The notes under the pieces are model-generated. The model did not search any database. It was not told the DNA's origin and saw only the letters and a list, made by a program, of their open reading frames with translations. This document shows, one piece after another, positions 1 through 9,067 of a DNA stretch of 14,073 bases. This stretch comes from Alphaproteobacteria bacterium (GTDB lineage Bacteria; Pseudomonadota; Alphaproteobacteria; RF32; CAG-239): contig DPKR01000114.1 of NCBI GenBank assembly GCA_003542415.1, forward strand, positions 1 to 14,073, in the 5' to 3' direction. The translations under genes and the position numbers were made by a program. The first letter of the stretch is position 1. Each line of letters opens with the position of its first letter.

Positions 1-773
1 CCCTATCCTCTCCGATATATGCCGATTTTGAACGTTCATCAACACTCATATTTTCAACTTTCAAAACAGCACCATCAAGCTCGCAACATTTCACACACGC
101 GCCATCATTTTTCTCACGTGTATATGAGCCATCATTTTTGATCATGGAACAAAGCCTTAAAGGCGTGCTCGAGGTGGCAAGCAACACGCAATCTTGCTTA
201 TATTTTTCTAAATGAGCCTTAACAACAAAATCTTCAACATATTTTTGAATATCTGTTTTGAGGCGCTCAGCTTTTGCTTCATCAAACTCTTTCAAACCAT
301 AAGCCTCTGATGAATTGCGCGCCCCCCACGGAATAGAAATCGTGTGCAAAATGTGCCCATCTGTTTGAGCCAAAGTCACCTCTGTCGAAGCCCCGCCCAA
401 ATCATAAACAACAGCATATTTTTTGTTTTGAGGTGCATTTAAGAGCGCACCTTTCAAATTAAGCCGTGCTTCTTCAAAAGTGTCGATAATTTCCAAATCA
501 AGCCCTGTTTTAACTTTGACCAAACGCACAAACTCTTTGCCGTTTTTTGCTGTTCTGCAAGCAGCTGTTGCAATCGCACGATAGTTTTGAACTTTGTTTT
601 CTTTCATAATCTCGGCGTATTTGCTCAAAGCATCTACCCCGCGTTTGATTGAAGCTTCCACAAGCTTTCCCGTTTCAAACAAACCTTCGCCAAGTTTTGT
701 GGCTATGGAATCTTTGTAGATAACCTTTCCGTTTTCATCTGCAATCCGAAGTCTGCAAGAGTTTGAACCTAAA

Positions 774-802
<29 letters not shown>
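1..802 (-). CDS. Second Ppx/GppA-family paralog, 3' end cut by the window edge
   Basis: The frame opens at ATG 802-800 and stays open to the left edge (about 267 codons), so the C-terminus is missing. The N-terminus reads CIDLGSNSCRLRIAD, followed by ATAACRTAKN, TFEEARLNLKG and YDLGGASTEVTLA: the ASKHA fold of exopolyphosphatase / pppGpp phosphohydrolases in family order. The phosphate loops differ from the upstream paralog: DIGGGSTE has become DLGGASTE, and GTSGT has become ATSST. A cysteine cluster (CVKCCE) sits where the paralog has its VDGLSL segment. The start lies inside the upstream paralog, a 29-nt overlap in another frame, which implies translational coupling. Family membership is secure. 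Whether it still cleaves polyphosphate or pppGpp is doubtful given the altered loops, and a regulatory or different phosphatase role is possible. Confidence 0.85.
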
Positions 803-2979
<2,177 letters not shown>

Positions 2980-3078
2980 TTATCTACCCTTTGCTGGATA
3001 ACTACAATGGCATAAGTATAAAAAAAGATTAGTTATAATTTTATTAACGAAAATATTTTTTTTGGAGCATCATAAAAT

Positions 3079-3624
3079 CTAACGTAAGATCTCTCTTATT
3101 TGAGAATCTCTGCCTTCAACAATGGCCAGTTCCTCATCTCTGATACCCTCAACCTTAGACATTTGCTTTTGTTCCTCAATCAAATCCTGATACCATTGCT
3201 TTTGGCTTTCACTCATGTCTGATTGTATTTGAGATTCAAGAACATCAATCACCCTTAAGGTATGTTTTTTGAGCTCATAAGCTTTCAAAATTGTGCGCAA
3301 CCTTTGTTCGGTGTAATAAAAACGTTGAGGATTAATACAATTTTTTTCAAACCAAAGCTTCACAATCCACGGAATGCGTTCGGCTGTTGCTTCATTATCA
3401 AAAGCAAATTCCTCCGGAACTTTTGCCATATATCCGCGCTTTGCATATTCCCCCCACTGCTTCAAAAAGAGCTCTGCTTCTTTTGCCGAAATTACATCTG
3501 AGGTTTGAACAATCGGACAAACCTTTGAAAAACGCAAATCAATAATCCTTATGCTGAGCAATTTCCAAACAAAGATGATTGAAACAAATAAAATCAAATA
3601 TTTTTTAAAATTTTTCTTTACCAT
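3079..3624 (-). CDS. One-TM membrane-anchored protein of unknown function
   Basis: I do not recognise this 181-aa protein. It has a basic start (MVKKNFKKY), one hydrophobic segment at about 9-25 (LILFVSIIFVWKLLSI) and no signal-peptidase or lipobox motif, so it is probably an uncleaved signal anchor with the rest in the periplasm. The soluble part is highly charged, with predicted helices; residues about 90-165 are rich in Glu, Gln, Lys and Leu and could form a coiled coil. Its ATG overlaps the end of the HAD gene by 7 nt (ATGGTAA), so it belongs to the envelope-glycosylation operon and is probably coupled to it. It is the last gene of that run before the gap ahead of ccrM. The position suggests an envelope role; nothing in the sequence gives a biochemical activity. 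Confidence 0.8.
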   Translation of the reverse strand: MVKKNFKKYLILFVSIIFVWKLLSIRIIDLRFSKVCPIVQTSDVISAKEAELFLKQWGEYAKRGYMAKVPEEFAFDNEATAERIPWIVKLWFEKNCINPQRFYYTEQRLRTILKAYELKKHTLRVIDVLESQIQSDMSESQKQWYQDLIEEQKQMSKVEGIRDEELAIVEGRDSQIREILR

Positions 3625-4469
3625 CTGAACCCCGATATCAAATAGTCCGGATAAACATCATAAGTGAGTGCCAATTGTCTTGCTTTTTGCACATCTGGAA
3701 TATACCCTTCTCCCAAAGCATGCATATGTATTCCCTTTGAAATAAGAAGCATATCAGCACCCATATGCGCACCTGATTTCATATCGCTTAAAAAACTATC
3801 CCCGATAAACAATGTTTTCTTGACACTTGTAGGAAAACTTTCTTGCGCATAGGCTAACACACTTTGATCCGGCTTTCCGACAGTGATGATCGAACCGCCT
3901 AAAAGAGTGTATTGTTCAGCAATAGCTCCCGCACTCAAACACACCTCACCGTCCTTGTGAGTGGCAACATCTGTCCCAACACAAACGAGCGGCAAGCGCA
4001 TTGCCACAGCTGTTTGAAGTTCCATATTATAATCTTCAACATTTTCTTTTGCCGGATTTATATCACCGATAAAAATAAAATCAGCCTCATTCAAGCTTGA
4101 AACCTTTTGATAATCAAGGCCCTCAAATATCCCCTTATCGGCATCTCCCCCGAGATTGTAATAACGTTTGCCGAGCTTCGTGTTGTTTTTGAGCTTATAA
4201 TGCAAAATTTCGCCTGCTGTCACAATAGATGTCAAATTGCTCAAATCAAACGAAACATCTTTCAAATTTTGCGCCAGTTCGCTCATTCTCAGCGGCGAAT
4301 TCGAAAGAATAACAACAGGAAGGCCCCTGTCATGCATATTTTTTAAAGCTTTTAATGCTTCTGATGAAATCCCGTTTCCTTTTGTTAAAACACCATCATA
4401 CCCGCAAACAACGGAATCATACGAGCCTATAATTTTTGATATTCCGACAATCGGTGTAATTTGCTTCAT
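3618..4469 (-). CDS. HAD-superfamily IIA hydrolase-like protein lacking the catalytic Asp
   Basis: This 283-aa protein fits the alphaproteobacterial HAD-IIA family (TIGR01459-like). Motif II is ILSNSP (Ser56), motif III is GKPDQS (Lys199) and motif IV is GDSFLSD (Asp224, Asp229), all in family order, with a C2-type cap between. Motif I is abnormal: where the family has CDxWGVL or DxDGVL, this protein reads CGYDGVL, so the position of the nucleophilic Asp is Gly23, a clear GGG codon. The +2 Asp (Asp25) is present. Family members are predicted cytoplasmic phosphatases of unknown substrate; without the nucleophile this copy should not form the phospho-aspartate intermediate and may act by binding only. 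A 30-nt gap separates it from the deacetylase-GtrA gene; AAGG lies about 9 nt before the ATG. It overlaps the next gene by 7 nt. Confidence 0.88.
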   Translation of the reverse strand: MKQITPIVGISKIIGSYDSVVCGYDGVLTKGNGISSEALKALKNMHDRGLPVVILSNSPLRMSELAQNLKDVSFDLSNLTSIVTAGEILHYKLKNNTKLGKRYYNLGGDADKGIFEGLDYQKVSSLNEADFIFIGDINPAKENVEDYNMELQTAVAMRLPLVCVGTDVATHKDGEVCLSAGAIAEQYTLLGGSIITVGKPDQSVLAYAQESFPTSVKKTLFIGDSFLSDMKSGAHMGADMLLISKGIHMHALGEGYIPDVQKARQLALTYDVYPDYLISGFRW

Positions 4470-4499
4470 CTTGAGTGCCTTAGTTCTTAGTTCAATTTT

Positions 4500-5786
4500 T
4501 TAGTTTATTTCTTTCTTTTTACTCAATTTTTTTCGAAAAGAAAAGTATTTATGCAAGATATATGTCAAAATAGTGGAAAAAGTCAAGTAAATTCCCTGAG
4601 CCCAAAGCGGATTTATTTTGCATATTTCAATCAAAAACGAAAGCCCGACAACATTGGCAAAAAACAAGAAAATATAAACGCTCCAAGCTTTTATAAACTC
4701 GGCAACAATATCCCCCTTGCTTCGAAAAACATAGTAGCGCATTGTTGCAATTGACAGATTGACCGTCACGAACCATTGTACAACGAGCGAAAGCAAATAT
4801 GGCAGCCCGATAATTTCAAGCAAAAATGCATAAAAAGCATACGCAAAAACCGTATTAAAACCGCCGACGAGCAAAAAGCGAAGCTTTTCCGGAACTTTTG
4901 AAAACCAAAGATTTTCAACTTTCAAATAAAGATTTATCAGAAATGGGTATTTTGCGCCAAAAACGAAATGAGCGGGCAATGATTTATCCATTAATGTTTC
5001 AAGCTCTTTGTTTCGCCAGTCAGACAAAACATTTTCATCAAAAATATCCTCCGGATGCGCTTGATCAATTGCCGTAACAGACGGATGGATCATCACTTCT
5101 GCCGCCTCAAAGCCTTCGGGGATAAGCACCTTTTCAAAGTGTTCTTTCGAAAGCTTACATGTGTAAAGCATTGTATAAAAATAGGTTTTTGAGCTGTATC
5201 CGTTCAAAACAGCAAAAAAACGCAACAAAAAATATTTAATTAATCCGCCGTCAAAAAGATACGCCTTGTTTTTGTTTGTTTTCATCGTCATTAAGGCACA
5301 TTCGTTCATCACTCGAATACGTTCTATGCCATATTTCTCTTTTAATTCAAGCATCACCTTAAAAATCAAAGGAATCATGTGCACATGCCTGTGGCTGTCA
5401 ATATGTGTGAGCTTAACGCCCATTTTCTGCGCTTTAATAATTTGAGCCTCAATTTCTGATTTCACTTCATCCCGAAGTTTTTTGGGTTTGACAAAAGCCA
5501 AAAGCAAGAGCTTAACAAATCCGTTTTTAAATTTCCCATCATCACCGGTCAAAAGCGGTAGCTTTGAAGAATCAAGCGCCGGATATTCATTTGTTAAGTT
5601 CACATGCAATCCCAAATCCAAGTCAGGCATCTGTTGTGAAAGTTCTACGGCCTGAGGTGCATATTTTTGATTAACCATCAAACTGGCGGCATTTAAAATG
5701 CCTTCATCATACGCTTTTTTAATTGCAGTATTAACGCCTATGCTGATTCCGAAATCGTCAGCATTGAATATGACTTTATTTGTCAT
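4500..5786 (-). CDS. YdjC/ChbG-type carbohydrate deacetylase fused to a GtrA membrane domain
   Basis: I start this at ATG 5786, giving 428 aa, because MTNKVIFNADDFG is the normal YdjC N-terminus. An in-frame TTG at 5807 would add seven residues and overlap the upstream gene further. Residues 1 to about 285 are a YdjC domain: the metal-site motif NADDFG at 8-13 and HIDSHRHVHM starting at His128. Residues about 302-410 are a GtrA domain with four TM helices, beginning RFLLVGGFNTVFAY and ending in the basic FSFRKK. YdjC enzymes remove N-acetyl groups from sugars; the Francisella member NaxD acts on undecaprenyl-phosphate-GalNAc. GtrA proteins are proposed flippases for lipid-linked sugars. The gene overlaps the upstream GT2 gene by 11 nt. 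The domain calls are strong; the substrate, a carrier-linked N-acetyl-hexosamine, is inferred from neighbours. Confidence 0.92.
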   Translation of the reverse strand: MTNKVIFNADDFGISIGVNTAIKKAYDEGILNAASLMVNQKYAPQAVELSQQMPDLDLGLHVNLTNEYPALDSSKLPLLTGDDGKFKNGFVKLLLLAFVKPKKLRDEVKSEIEAQIIKAQKMGVKLTHIDSHRHVHMIPLIFKVMLELKEKYGIERIRVMNECALMTMKTNKNKAYLFDGGLIKYFLLRFFAVLNGYSSKTYFYTMLYTCKLSKEHFEKVLIPEGFEAAEVMIHPSVTAIDQAHPEDIFDENVLSDWRNKELETLMDKSLPAHFVFGAKYPFLINLYLKVENLWFSKVPEKLRFLLVGGFNTVFAYAFYAFLLEIIGLPYLLSLVVQWFVTVNLSIATMRYYVFRSKGDIVAEFIKAWSVYIFLFFANVVGLSFLIEICKINPLWAQGIYLTFSTILTYILHKYFSFRKKLSKKKEIN

Positions 5787-6729
5787 CGTCTTTGTCTTTT
5801 CCCTCAATCAAATCAGCCAAATAAAGCGGACGCTTTTTCACTTCAATATGAATTTTACCGATATATTCACCGATAATTCCAAGCGTAATGAGTTGAACAG
5901 CCCCGACAAACCCCACAACAGAAACAATTGTTGCATAGCCCGGGGTCGGATTATGTTGAACAAAATGTTCAAAAATCACCCAAATCCCCAGCAAAATCGA
6001 GCAAGCCGCGCCGGCAAACCCGAACCATGTTGCCAAATGAAGCGGACGAACGGAAAACTGTGTAATGCTGTCAATGGCAAGCTGTAAACTTTTAACAAAA
6101 TTATATTTTGTATGTCCGCTAAAACGCTCCGGTGCCACAAAGTCAATCACCTTGACTTTGTCGTTTGGCATAATCCAGCTGAGCAATCCTCGAAAGAGTC
6201 TGTCTTGCTCGTTAAAACCTTTTAAAAAGTCAACATACTTACGATCAATCAACCTAAAATCAGGCATACTGGCCGGAATTTTCGTTTCAGAGAGCAAATT
6301 CAAAATAAAATAAAATGTTTTCGCACAAAACTTATAAAACCAAGATGTTGCAACGTTATCAACGCGCTTTGTCAAAACAATTTCCGAGCCATTGAGCCAT
6401 TCCTCAACCATTTGCGGAATATAAACGGGCGGATGCTGTAAATCCGCGTCCATAAAAATCACTGCATCTCCTTTTGCATAATCCATGCCGGCGGTCATTG
6501 CTATTTCATGACCGAAATTGCGTTTTAAGTTCACCATCTTGACCCGTTTGTCTTTTTCAAGCAATCCTGAAACCTTGTCAAAAGTCGCATCCTTGCTCCC
6601 ATCATTGACAAACAAAATCTCAAAATGAACGTTTTTAACCTTACTCAGTTCTTTTTTAAGCTCATCATAAAGCTTTTCGATATTGCCCTCTTCATTATAA
6701 GCTGAAACAACAATACTCACCGTTTTCAT
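5776..6729 (-). CDS. GtrB/ArnC-like polyprenyl-phosphate glycosyltransferase (GT2)
   Basis: This 317-aa protein begins with the GT2 fold (VSIVVSAYNEEGNIEKLY), has NDGS at 42-45, the metal-binding DADLQHPP at 94-101 and a conserved MPDFRLIDRK near 155. Two C-terminal TM helices (about 229-254 and 264-290) and the tail GEYIGKIHIEVKKRPLY identify the DPM1/GtrB/ArnC group, which transfers a sugar from a nucleotide donor to undecaprenyl phosphate on the cytoplasmic face. The Francisella relative FlmF2 makes Und-P-GalNAc. The ATG follows directly on the stop of the GT-C gene (TAGATG), with GGGAGA as Shine-Dalgarno inside that gene. It overlaps the deacetylase-GtrA gene by 11 nt. The order GT-C, GT2, deacetylase/flippase suggests all act on one carrier-linked sugar. 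The donor sugar cannot be read from the sequence. Confidence 0.93.
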   Translation of the reverse strand: MKTVSIVVSAYNEEGNIEKLYDELKKELSKVKNVHFEILFVNDGSKDATFDKVSGLLEKDKRVKMVNLKRNFGHEIAMTAGMDYAKGDAVIFMDADLQHPPVYIPQMVEEWLNGSEIVLTKRVDNVATSWFYKFCAKTFYFILNLLSETKIPASMPDFRLIDRKYVDFLKGFNEQDRLFRGLLSWIMPNDKVKVIDFVAPERFSGHTKYNFVKSLQLAIDSITQFSVRPLHLATWFGFAGAACSILLGIWVIFEHFVQHNPTPGYATIVSVVGFVGAVQLITLGIIGEYIGKIHIEVKKRPLYLADLIEGKDKDDDK

Positions 6730-8193
6730 CTATCTTTCTCCCGAAATATTGTAAAAACCGTAATAAACTTTCTTTATTTTTTTCTTGCCCATTCTGTTTT
6801 GGACACTCACCTCCATAACTTGAGGGGGAGATACAAATTTCATCTTTTTGCGAAGAGCATAATATTCTGCCTCTCCGCCTGTTAAAATAAGAGCTCCTTT
6901 TGCCGCCACATCGTTTTCATCAAACCACGGATTTTGTTTCAAATCTCCCCAAATAATCGGTTTGGGTTTCGAAGGCGCAAAAAGCGCGGCATTATTAGCC
7001 CACCAAACATCTCCTGCCACATATTCTAACGGCAATTTTCCGTTTTTAGCATACCAAATTTGTTCCAAACTCTGCCCAAAAGCTTTGGCATCAAGCTGAA
7101 ATTTATCGCTTTTATTAAGGCAGATGATTAAAATTTGCGCCACCGCCATCAAGCTCATCAATGCATAAACCCCGATATATAATTTCTTTTTGAAAATATC
7201 AGTTAGCTTACATGGTAAAAAGGCAAACAATAAAACACCTGTTAAATAAGCAGAAGGGAAACCCCACATACTTTTGAGCTTAACACCGAAAATAAAGCTG
7301 ATGGCAATCATCAAGCAAAGCGGCAAAACGCCGACAGTGAGCAAAAAGTCTTTTTGCGTGCGTGTGAGCTTTATATCCAAATGCTTTGCCTTATACCATG
7401 CAATACCATAAATCAAAAGCGCACCAAGCCCAAACAAAATTTGAGCACCTGCAAATTTAACAGGATAAATAAAATGCTTTAAAATAGGCCAGTTAGCCAA
7501 ACTGTCTTGCGAGCCGCGCCCCACAAAATAAGAAAGCGAAGCAAAATTATGCTGATAAAGCCAAACCAAATGAGGCAAAAACACAATCAAACACACAAAA
7601 GCGCAAAAATACGGTCCGAAAGTTTTGAGTTTTTGACGTGCGTTTTTGTTATAAATCATAAAAAAGGCCATCGAGAGCAAAAGCAACCCGCTCGTATATT
7701 TGTTAAAAAGATTTAAACCGGCAAACAATCCGGTTAAACCCCAGTCTTTGAAAGCATTTTGCTTAAGTGCTTTATAAAAATAGAACACACACATCGGCCA
7801 CAATGCAAGTGAAACCACATTAACATTATATTCAATCGCGCTAAAGCCGTAATAGATCACCCCTTCTAGCAGCATAACGGCAAAAATCGCCCTGTCTTTG
7901 GATAAAAAGCCTCTTGCTAAACGATAGATATATATAAACCCGATTAAAACACACAACTGACTCAATGCATAAATCGCATAAGGCGACTGAAAGCCGATCA
8001 CATTATAAAAGAAATTTGCAAGCCAACCCGATAGGGGCGGATGTTTGTTTGTGCCGAAATCACAATACATTCCCCAAGAAACAGCCTCGATGCTATCCAT
8101 CGGAAGCGCTTTGCGCAAGAGCGGCACCAAGCTCCAAACCATAAAGTGCAAAACTAAAAAAACTTGAAACGGATATTGTTTTAAATATTTCAT
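6730..8193 (-). CDS. ArnT/PMT-like GT-C glycosyltransferase, multi-pass membrane protein
   Basis: This protein has 487 aa from ATG 8193. An in-frame GTG at 8226 would add eleven residues, but AAGGG lies 7 nt before 8193 (4 nt before an adjacent ATG at 8196), so the later start is preferred. It is strongly hydrophobic, with roughly ten or more TM segments, then a soluble C-terminal region. The first periplasmic loop carries MDSIEAVSWG (Asp33, Glu36) and NKHPPLSGWL, the signature of the PMT_2/ArnT family, where acidic residues here serve catalysis and metal binding. Such enzymes take a sugar from undecaprenyl phosphate and attach it to lipid A, protein or glycan on the periplasmic side. It is the first gene of the operon, followed with no gap by the GT2 gene. 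The acceptor is not shown; lipid A is plausible by analogy with ArnT and FlmK. Confidence 0.9.
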   Translation of the reverse strand: MKYLKQYPFQVFLVLHFMVWSLVPLLRKALPMDSIEAVSWGMYCDFGTNKHPPLSGWLANFFYNVIGFQSPYAIYALSQLCVLIGFIYIYRLARGFLSKDRAIFAVMLLEGVIYYGFSAIEYNVNVVSLALWPMCVFYFYKALKQNAFKDWGLTGLFAGLNLFNKYTSGLLLLSMAFFMIYNKNARQKLKTFGPYFCAFVCLIVFLPHLVWLYQHNFASLSYFVGRGSQDSLANWPILKHFIYPVKFAGAQILFGLGALLIYGIAWYKAKHLDIKLTRTQKDFLLTVGVLPLCLMIAISFIFGVKLKSMWGFPSAYLTGVLLFAFLPCKLTDIFKKKLYIGVYALMSLMAVAQILIICLNKSDKFQLDAKAFGQSLEQIWYAKNGKLPLEYVAGDVWWANNAALFAPSKPKPIIWGDLKQNPWFDENDVAAKGALILTGGEAEYYALRKKMKFVSPPQVMEVSVQNRMGKKKIKKVYYGFYNISGER

Positions 8194-8278
8194 CATATAA
8201 CCCTTATATTCAATCAACAAAGGCACTATAAATCAAAAATCTGTCAATGTATAGCTTATTTTAAAACTTACACAAAAC

Positions 8279-8311
8279 AAAAAAAGAGTTGTCTACCTTG
8301 CGGTAAACAAC
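8279..8311 (-). terminator. Rho-independent terminator of the small-membrane-protein cassette
   Basis: Read on the minus strand, GTTGTTTACC, loop GCAA, GGTAGACAAC forms a ten-pair stem (8302-8311 with 8288-8297, one G-U pair). A short TCT then leads into a run of seven T at 8285-8279. It lies 17 nt past the stop of the last cassette gene and between that cassette and the glycosyltransferase operon, so it insulates the two. The remaining bases 8227-8278 hold the upstream region of the glycosyltransferase operon; only a weak -10-like TATACA (8253-8248) is visible there. Confidence 0.85.
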
Positions 8312-8327
8312 CCTTCAATTTTCAGAG

Positions 8328-8510
8328 TTAAAAGGGAAGAATCCCTGCTCGCTCTAAAAGCCAGAGAACAGAGAAGATCAGAAGCAGGACATAACCGAAA
8401 ATATCACGAAATTTCTCTTCCCAGTCCCGATCTCCGCGTAGTGTCTCCACGGTTCTGCCTACTGAGTAAATAATACTCAGATAGGCAAGAAAAATCAGCA
8501 CGTACCCCAT
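8328..8510 (-). CDS. Small two-TM protein C (60 aa), third of a tandem set
   Basis: It starts at ATG 8510, five bases after the stop of the preceding small gene, so translation is probably coupled; there is no Shine-Dalgarno. The protein has TM1 near 2-19 (YVLIFLAYLSIIYSV), a charged loop with LRGDRDWEEKF, and TM2 near 38-52 (FGYVLLLIFSVLWLLE). The layout is TM, Arg-rich loop with DWE, TM, like its two neighbours, which suggests a diverged paralog, but pairwise identity to them is low. A longer frame continues upstream to 8699 but runs through the neighbouring gene in a different frame, so I reject that longer form. A terminator follows 17 nt later. I do not recognise the family; it could be an inner-membrane accessory or a small membrane-acting protein. 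Confidence 0.6.
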   Translation of the reverse strand: MGYVLIFLAYLSIIYSVGRTVETLRGDRDWEEKFRDIFGYVLLLIFSVLWLLERAGILPF

Positions 8511-8515
8511 GGCTT

Positions 8516-8725
8516 TTACATTGGAATAACTCCGAAGAGACAGAGGATGAAACCAACTCCAGGAACTCCTGTCCCGAGAAATCCGATTATACCCATAATG
8601 TACGCCGGCAAATCCTCCCAGTCCCATCCTCTTTCGCGGACGAACTGCACGCTCTCGACCGCTATCGCGATCGCTGCCAAAATTGCGCAAACTGCGCAAA
8701 TTGAAATGCCTATAATCTTACACAT
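8516..8725 (-). CDS. Small two-TM protein B (69 aa), second of a tandem set
   Basis: The protein has TM1 at about 4-24 (IIGISICAVCAILAAIAIAV), a loop VRERGWDWEDLPAY and TM2 at about 43-67 (IMGIIGFLGTGVPGVGFILC) with several glycines. The loop and the start of TM2 align with protein A: RE-x-GW-x-x-E-x-L followed by IM. The two are therefore almost certainly paralogs. It lies 19 nt downstream of gene A, and that gap is nearly all A and T (attaaaaatat before ATG), without a Shine-Dalgarno. It ends 5 nt before gene C. Two short hydrophobic helices joined by a charged loop suggest an inner-membrane hairpin. No known family is recognised. Coding status is supported by the shared motif and by tight spacing in one strand and one transcript. 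Confidence 0.7.
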   Translation of the reverse strand: MCKIIGISICAVCAILAAIAIAVESVQFVRERGWDWEDLPAYIMGIIGFLGTGVPGVGFILCLFGVIPM

Positions 8726-8744
8726 ATATTTTTAATTTTAAAGT

Positions 8745-8954
8745 TTAACAAAAGAAGTCTATCGGCATACCAATACCGACGTAAAGTAGTCCTCCCACTG
8801 CCATCAAATTCATGATGAAGTGAGAAAGGTTCTCTTTGTTCCACCCGTTTTCTCGAATACGACGGATGGTTTGGCGAGTGATTGCCACTGCCATAACAAT
8901 GCATACTGCACTGACAAGCGTGACACCTGCCACAATGTGTGGATTCATATTCAT
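8745..8954 (-). CDS. Small two-TM protein A (69 aa), first of a tandem set
   Basis: This is the first gene of a promoter-to-terminator cassette. The protein has TM1 at about 6-26 (HIVAGVTLVSAVCIVMAVAI), a basic loop ending RIRENGWNKENLSHF, and TM2 at about 47-66 (IMNLMAVGGLLYVGIGM). The loop motif RENGWNKENL matches RERGWDWEDL of the next gene. The start is ATG 8954; a second ATG two codons on (8948) is an alternative. The leader is about 26 nt, AT-rich (gaatatatt before ATG) and lacks a Shine-Dalgarno, unlike chromosomal neighbours such as thyA and folA. A strong sigma70 promoter lies just upstream. The function is unknown. The conserved Gly-Trp loop between the two helices would be the part to compare across genomes. 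Confidence 0.7.
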   Translation of the reverse strand: MNMNPHIVAGVTLVSAVCIVMAVAITRQTIRRIRENGWNKENLSHFIMNLMAVGGLLYVGIGMPIDFFC

Positions 8955-8986
8955 AATATATTCAGTTTTATATTTTTCTAGCTAGT

Positions 8987-9015
8987 AACTTATCACATTT
9001 TAAACATTTTGTCAA
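8987..9015 (-). promoter_or_regulatory. Sigma70 promoter of the three-gene small membrane cassette
   Basis: On the minus strand a perfect -35 TTGACA (9015-9010) is followed by a 17-nt spacer ending TGA (an extended -10) and the -10 TAAGTT (8992-8987). The expected start site is near 8980, giving a leader of about 26 nt to ATG 8954. The -35 box lies inside a 9-bp inverted repeat (9007-9031), so it may be regulated by a repressor or other DNA-binding protein. Confidence 0.8.
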
Positions 9016-9031
9016 CACCCTTTTGACAAAA
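9007..9031. promoter_or_regulatory. Perfect 9-bp inverted repeat, possible operator
   Basis: TTTTGTCAA, spacer CACCCTT, TTGACAAAA: a perfect inverted repeat with a 7-nt spacer. The left arm supplies the -35 of the small-protein promoter; the right arm supplies a back-to-back TTGACA reading to the right, but I see no matching -10 for it. Placement over a -35 is typical of an operator. The half-site TTGACAAAA also forms the -35 region of the second cassette (12284-12292). It could be chance built from the -35 consensus. Confidence 0.4.
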
Positions 9032-9067
9032 AAACAAAAAAATCAAAATAAGCATATTTATCTAACA

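Noticed and set aside
2980..3078. CtrA-binding site or strong promoter ahead of ccrM
   Set aside because: The gap is AT-rich with several TTAA-like strings, but none gives TTAA-N7-TTAA, and the TATACT at 3020-3015 has no -35 at a proper distance.
5787..5807. TTG start for the deacetylase-GtrA gene
   Set aside because: The YdjC family begins a few residues before NADDFG, which fits ATG 5786; the TTG adds a charged stub with no better ribosome site.
8194..8226. GTG start for the ArnT-like gene
   Set aside because: AAGGG is correctly spaced for the ATG at 8193 (or 8196), and GT-C proteins start with a short basic stretch before TM1, as MKYLKQYP does.
8511..8699. Upstream extension of small protein C to a 123-aa frame
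   Set aside because: The extra part is Arg/Ser-rich and lies out of frame over gene B, which has two clear TM helices and a motif shared with gene A. The ATG at 8510, just after the gene B stop, is the better start.
9023..9060. Rightward promoter from TTGACA at 9023 into the 128-nt palindrome
   Set aside because: The -35 is perfect, but the sequence 16-18 nt downstream is A-rich with no acceptable -10.
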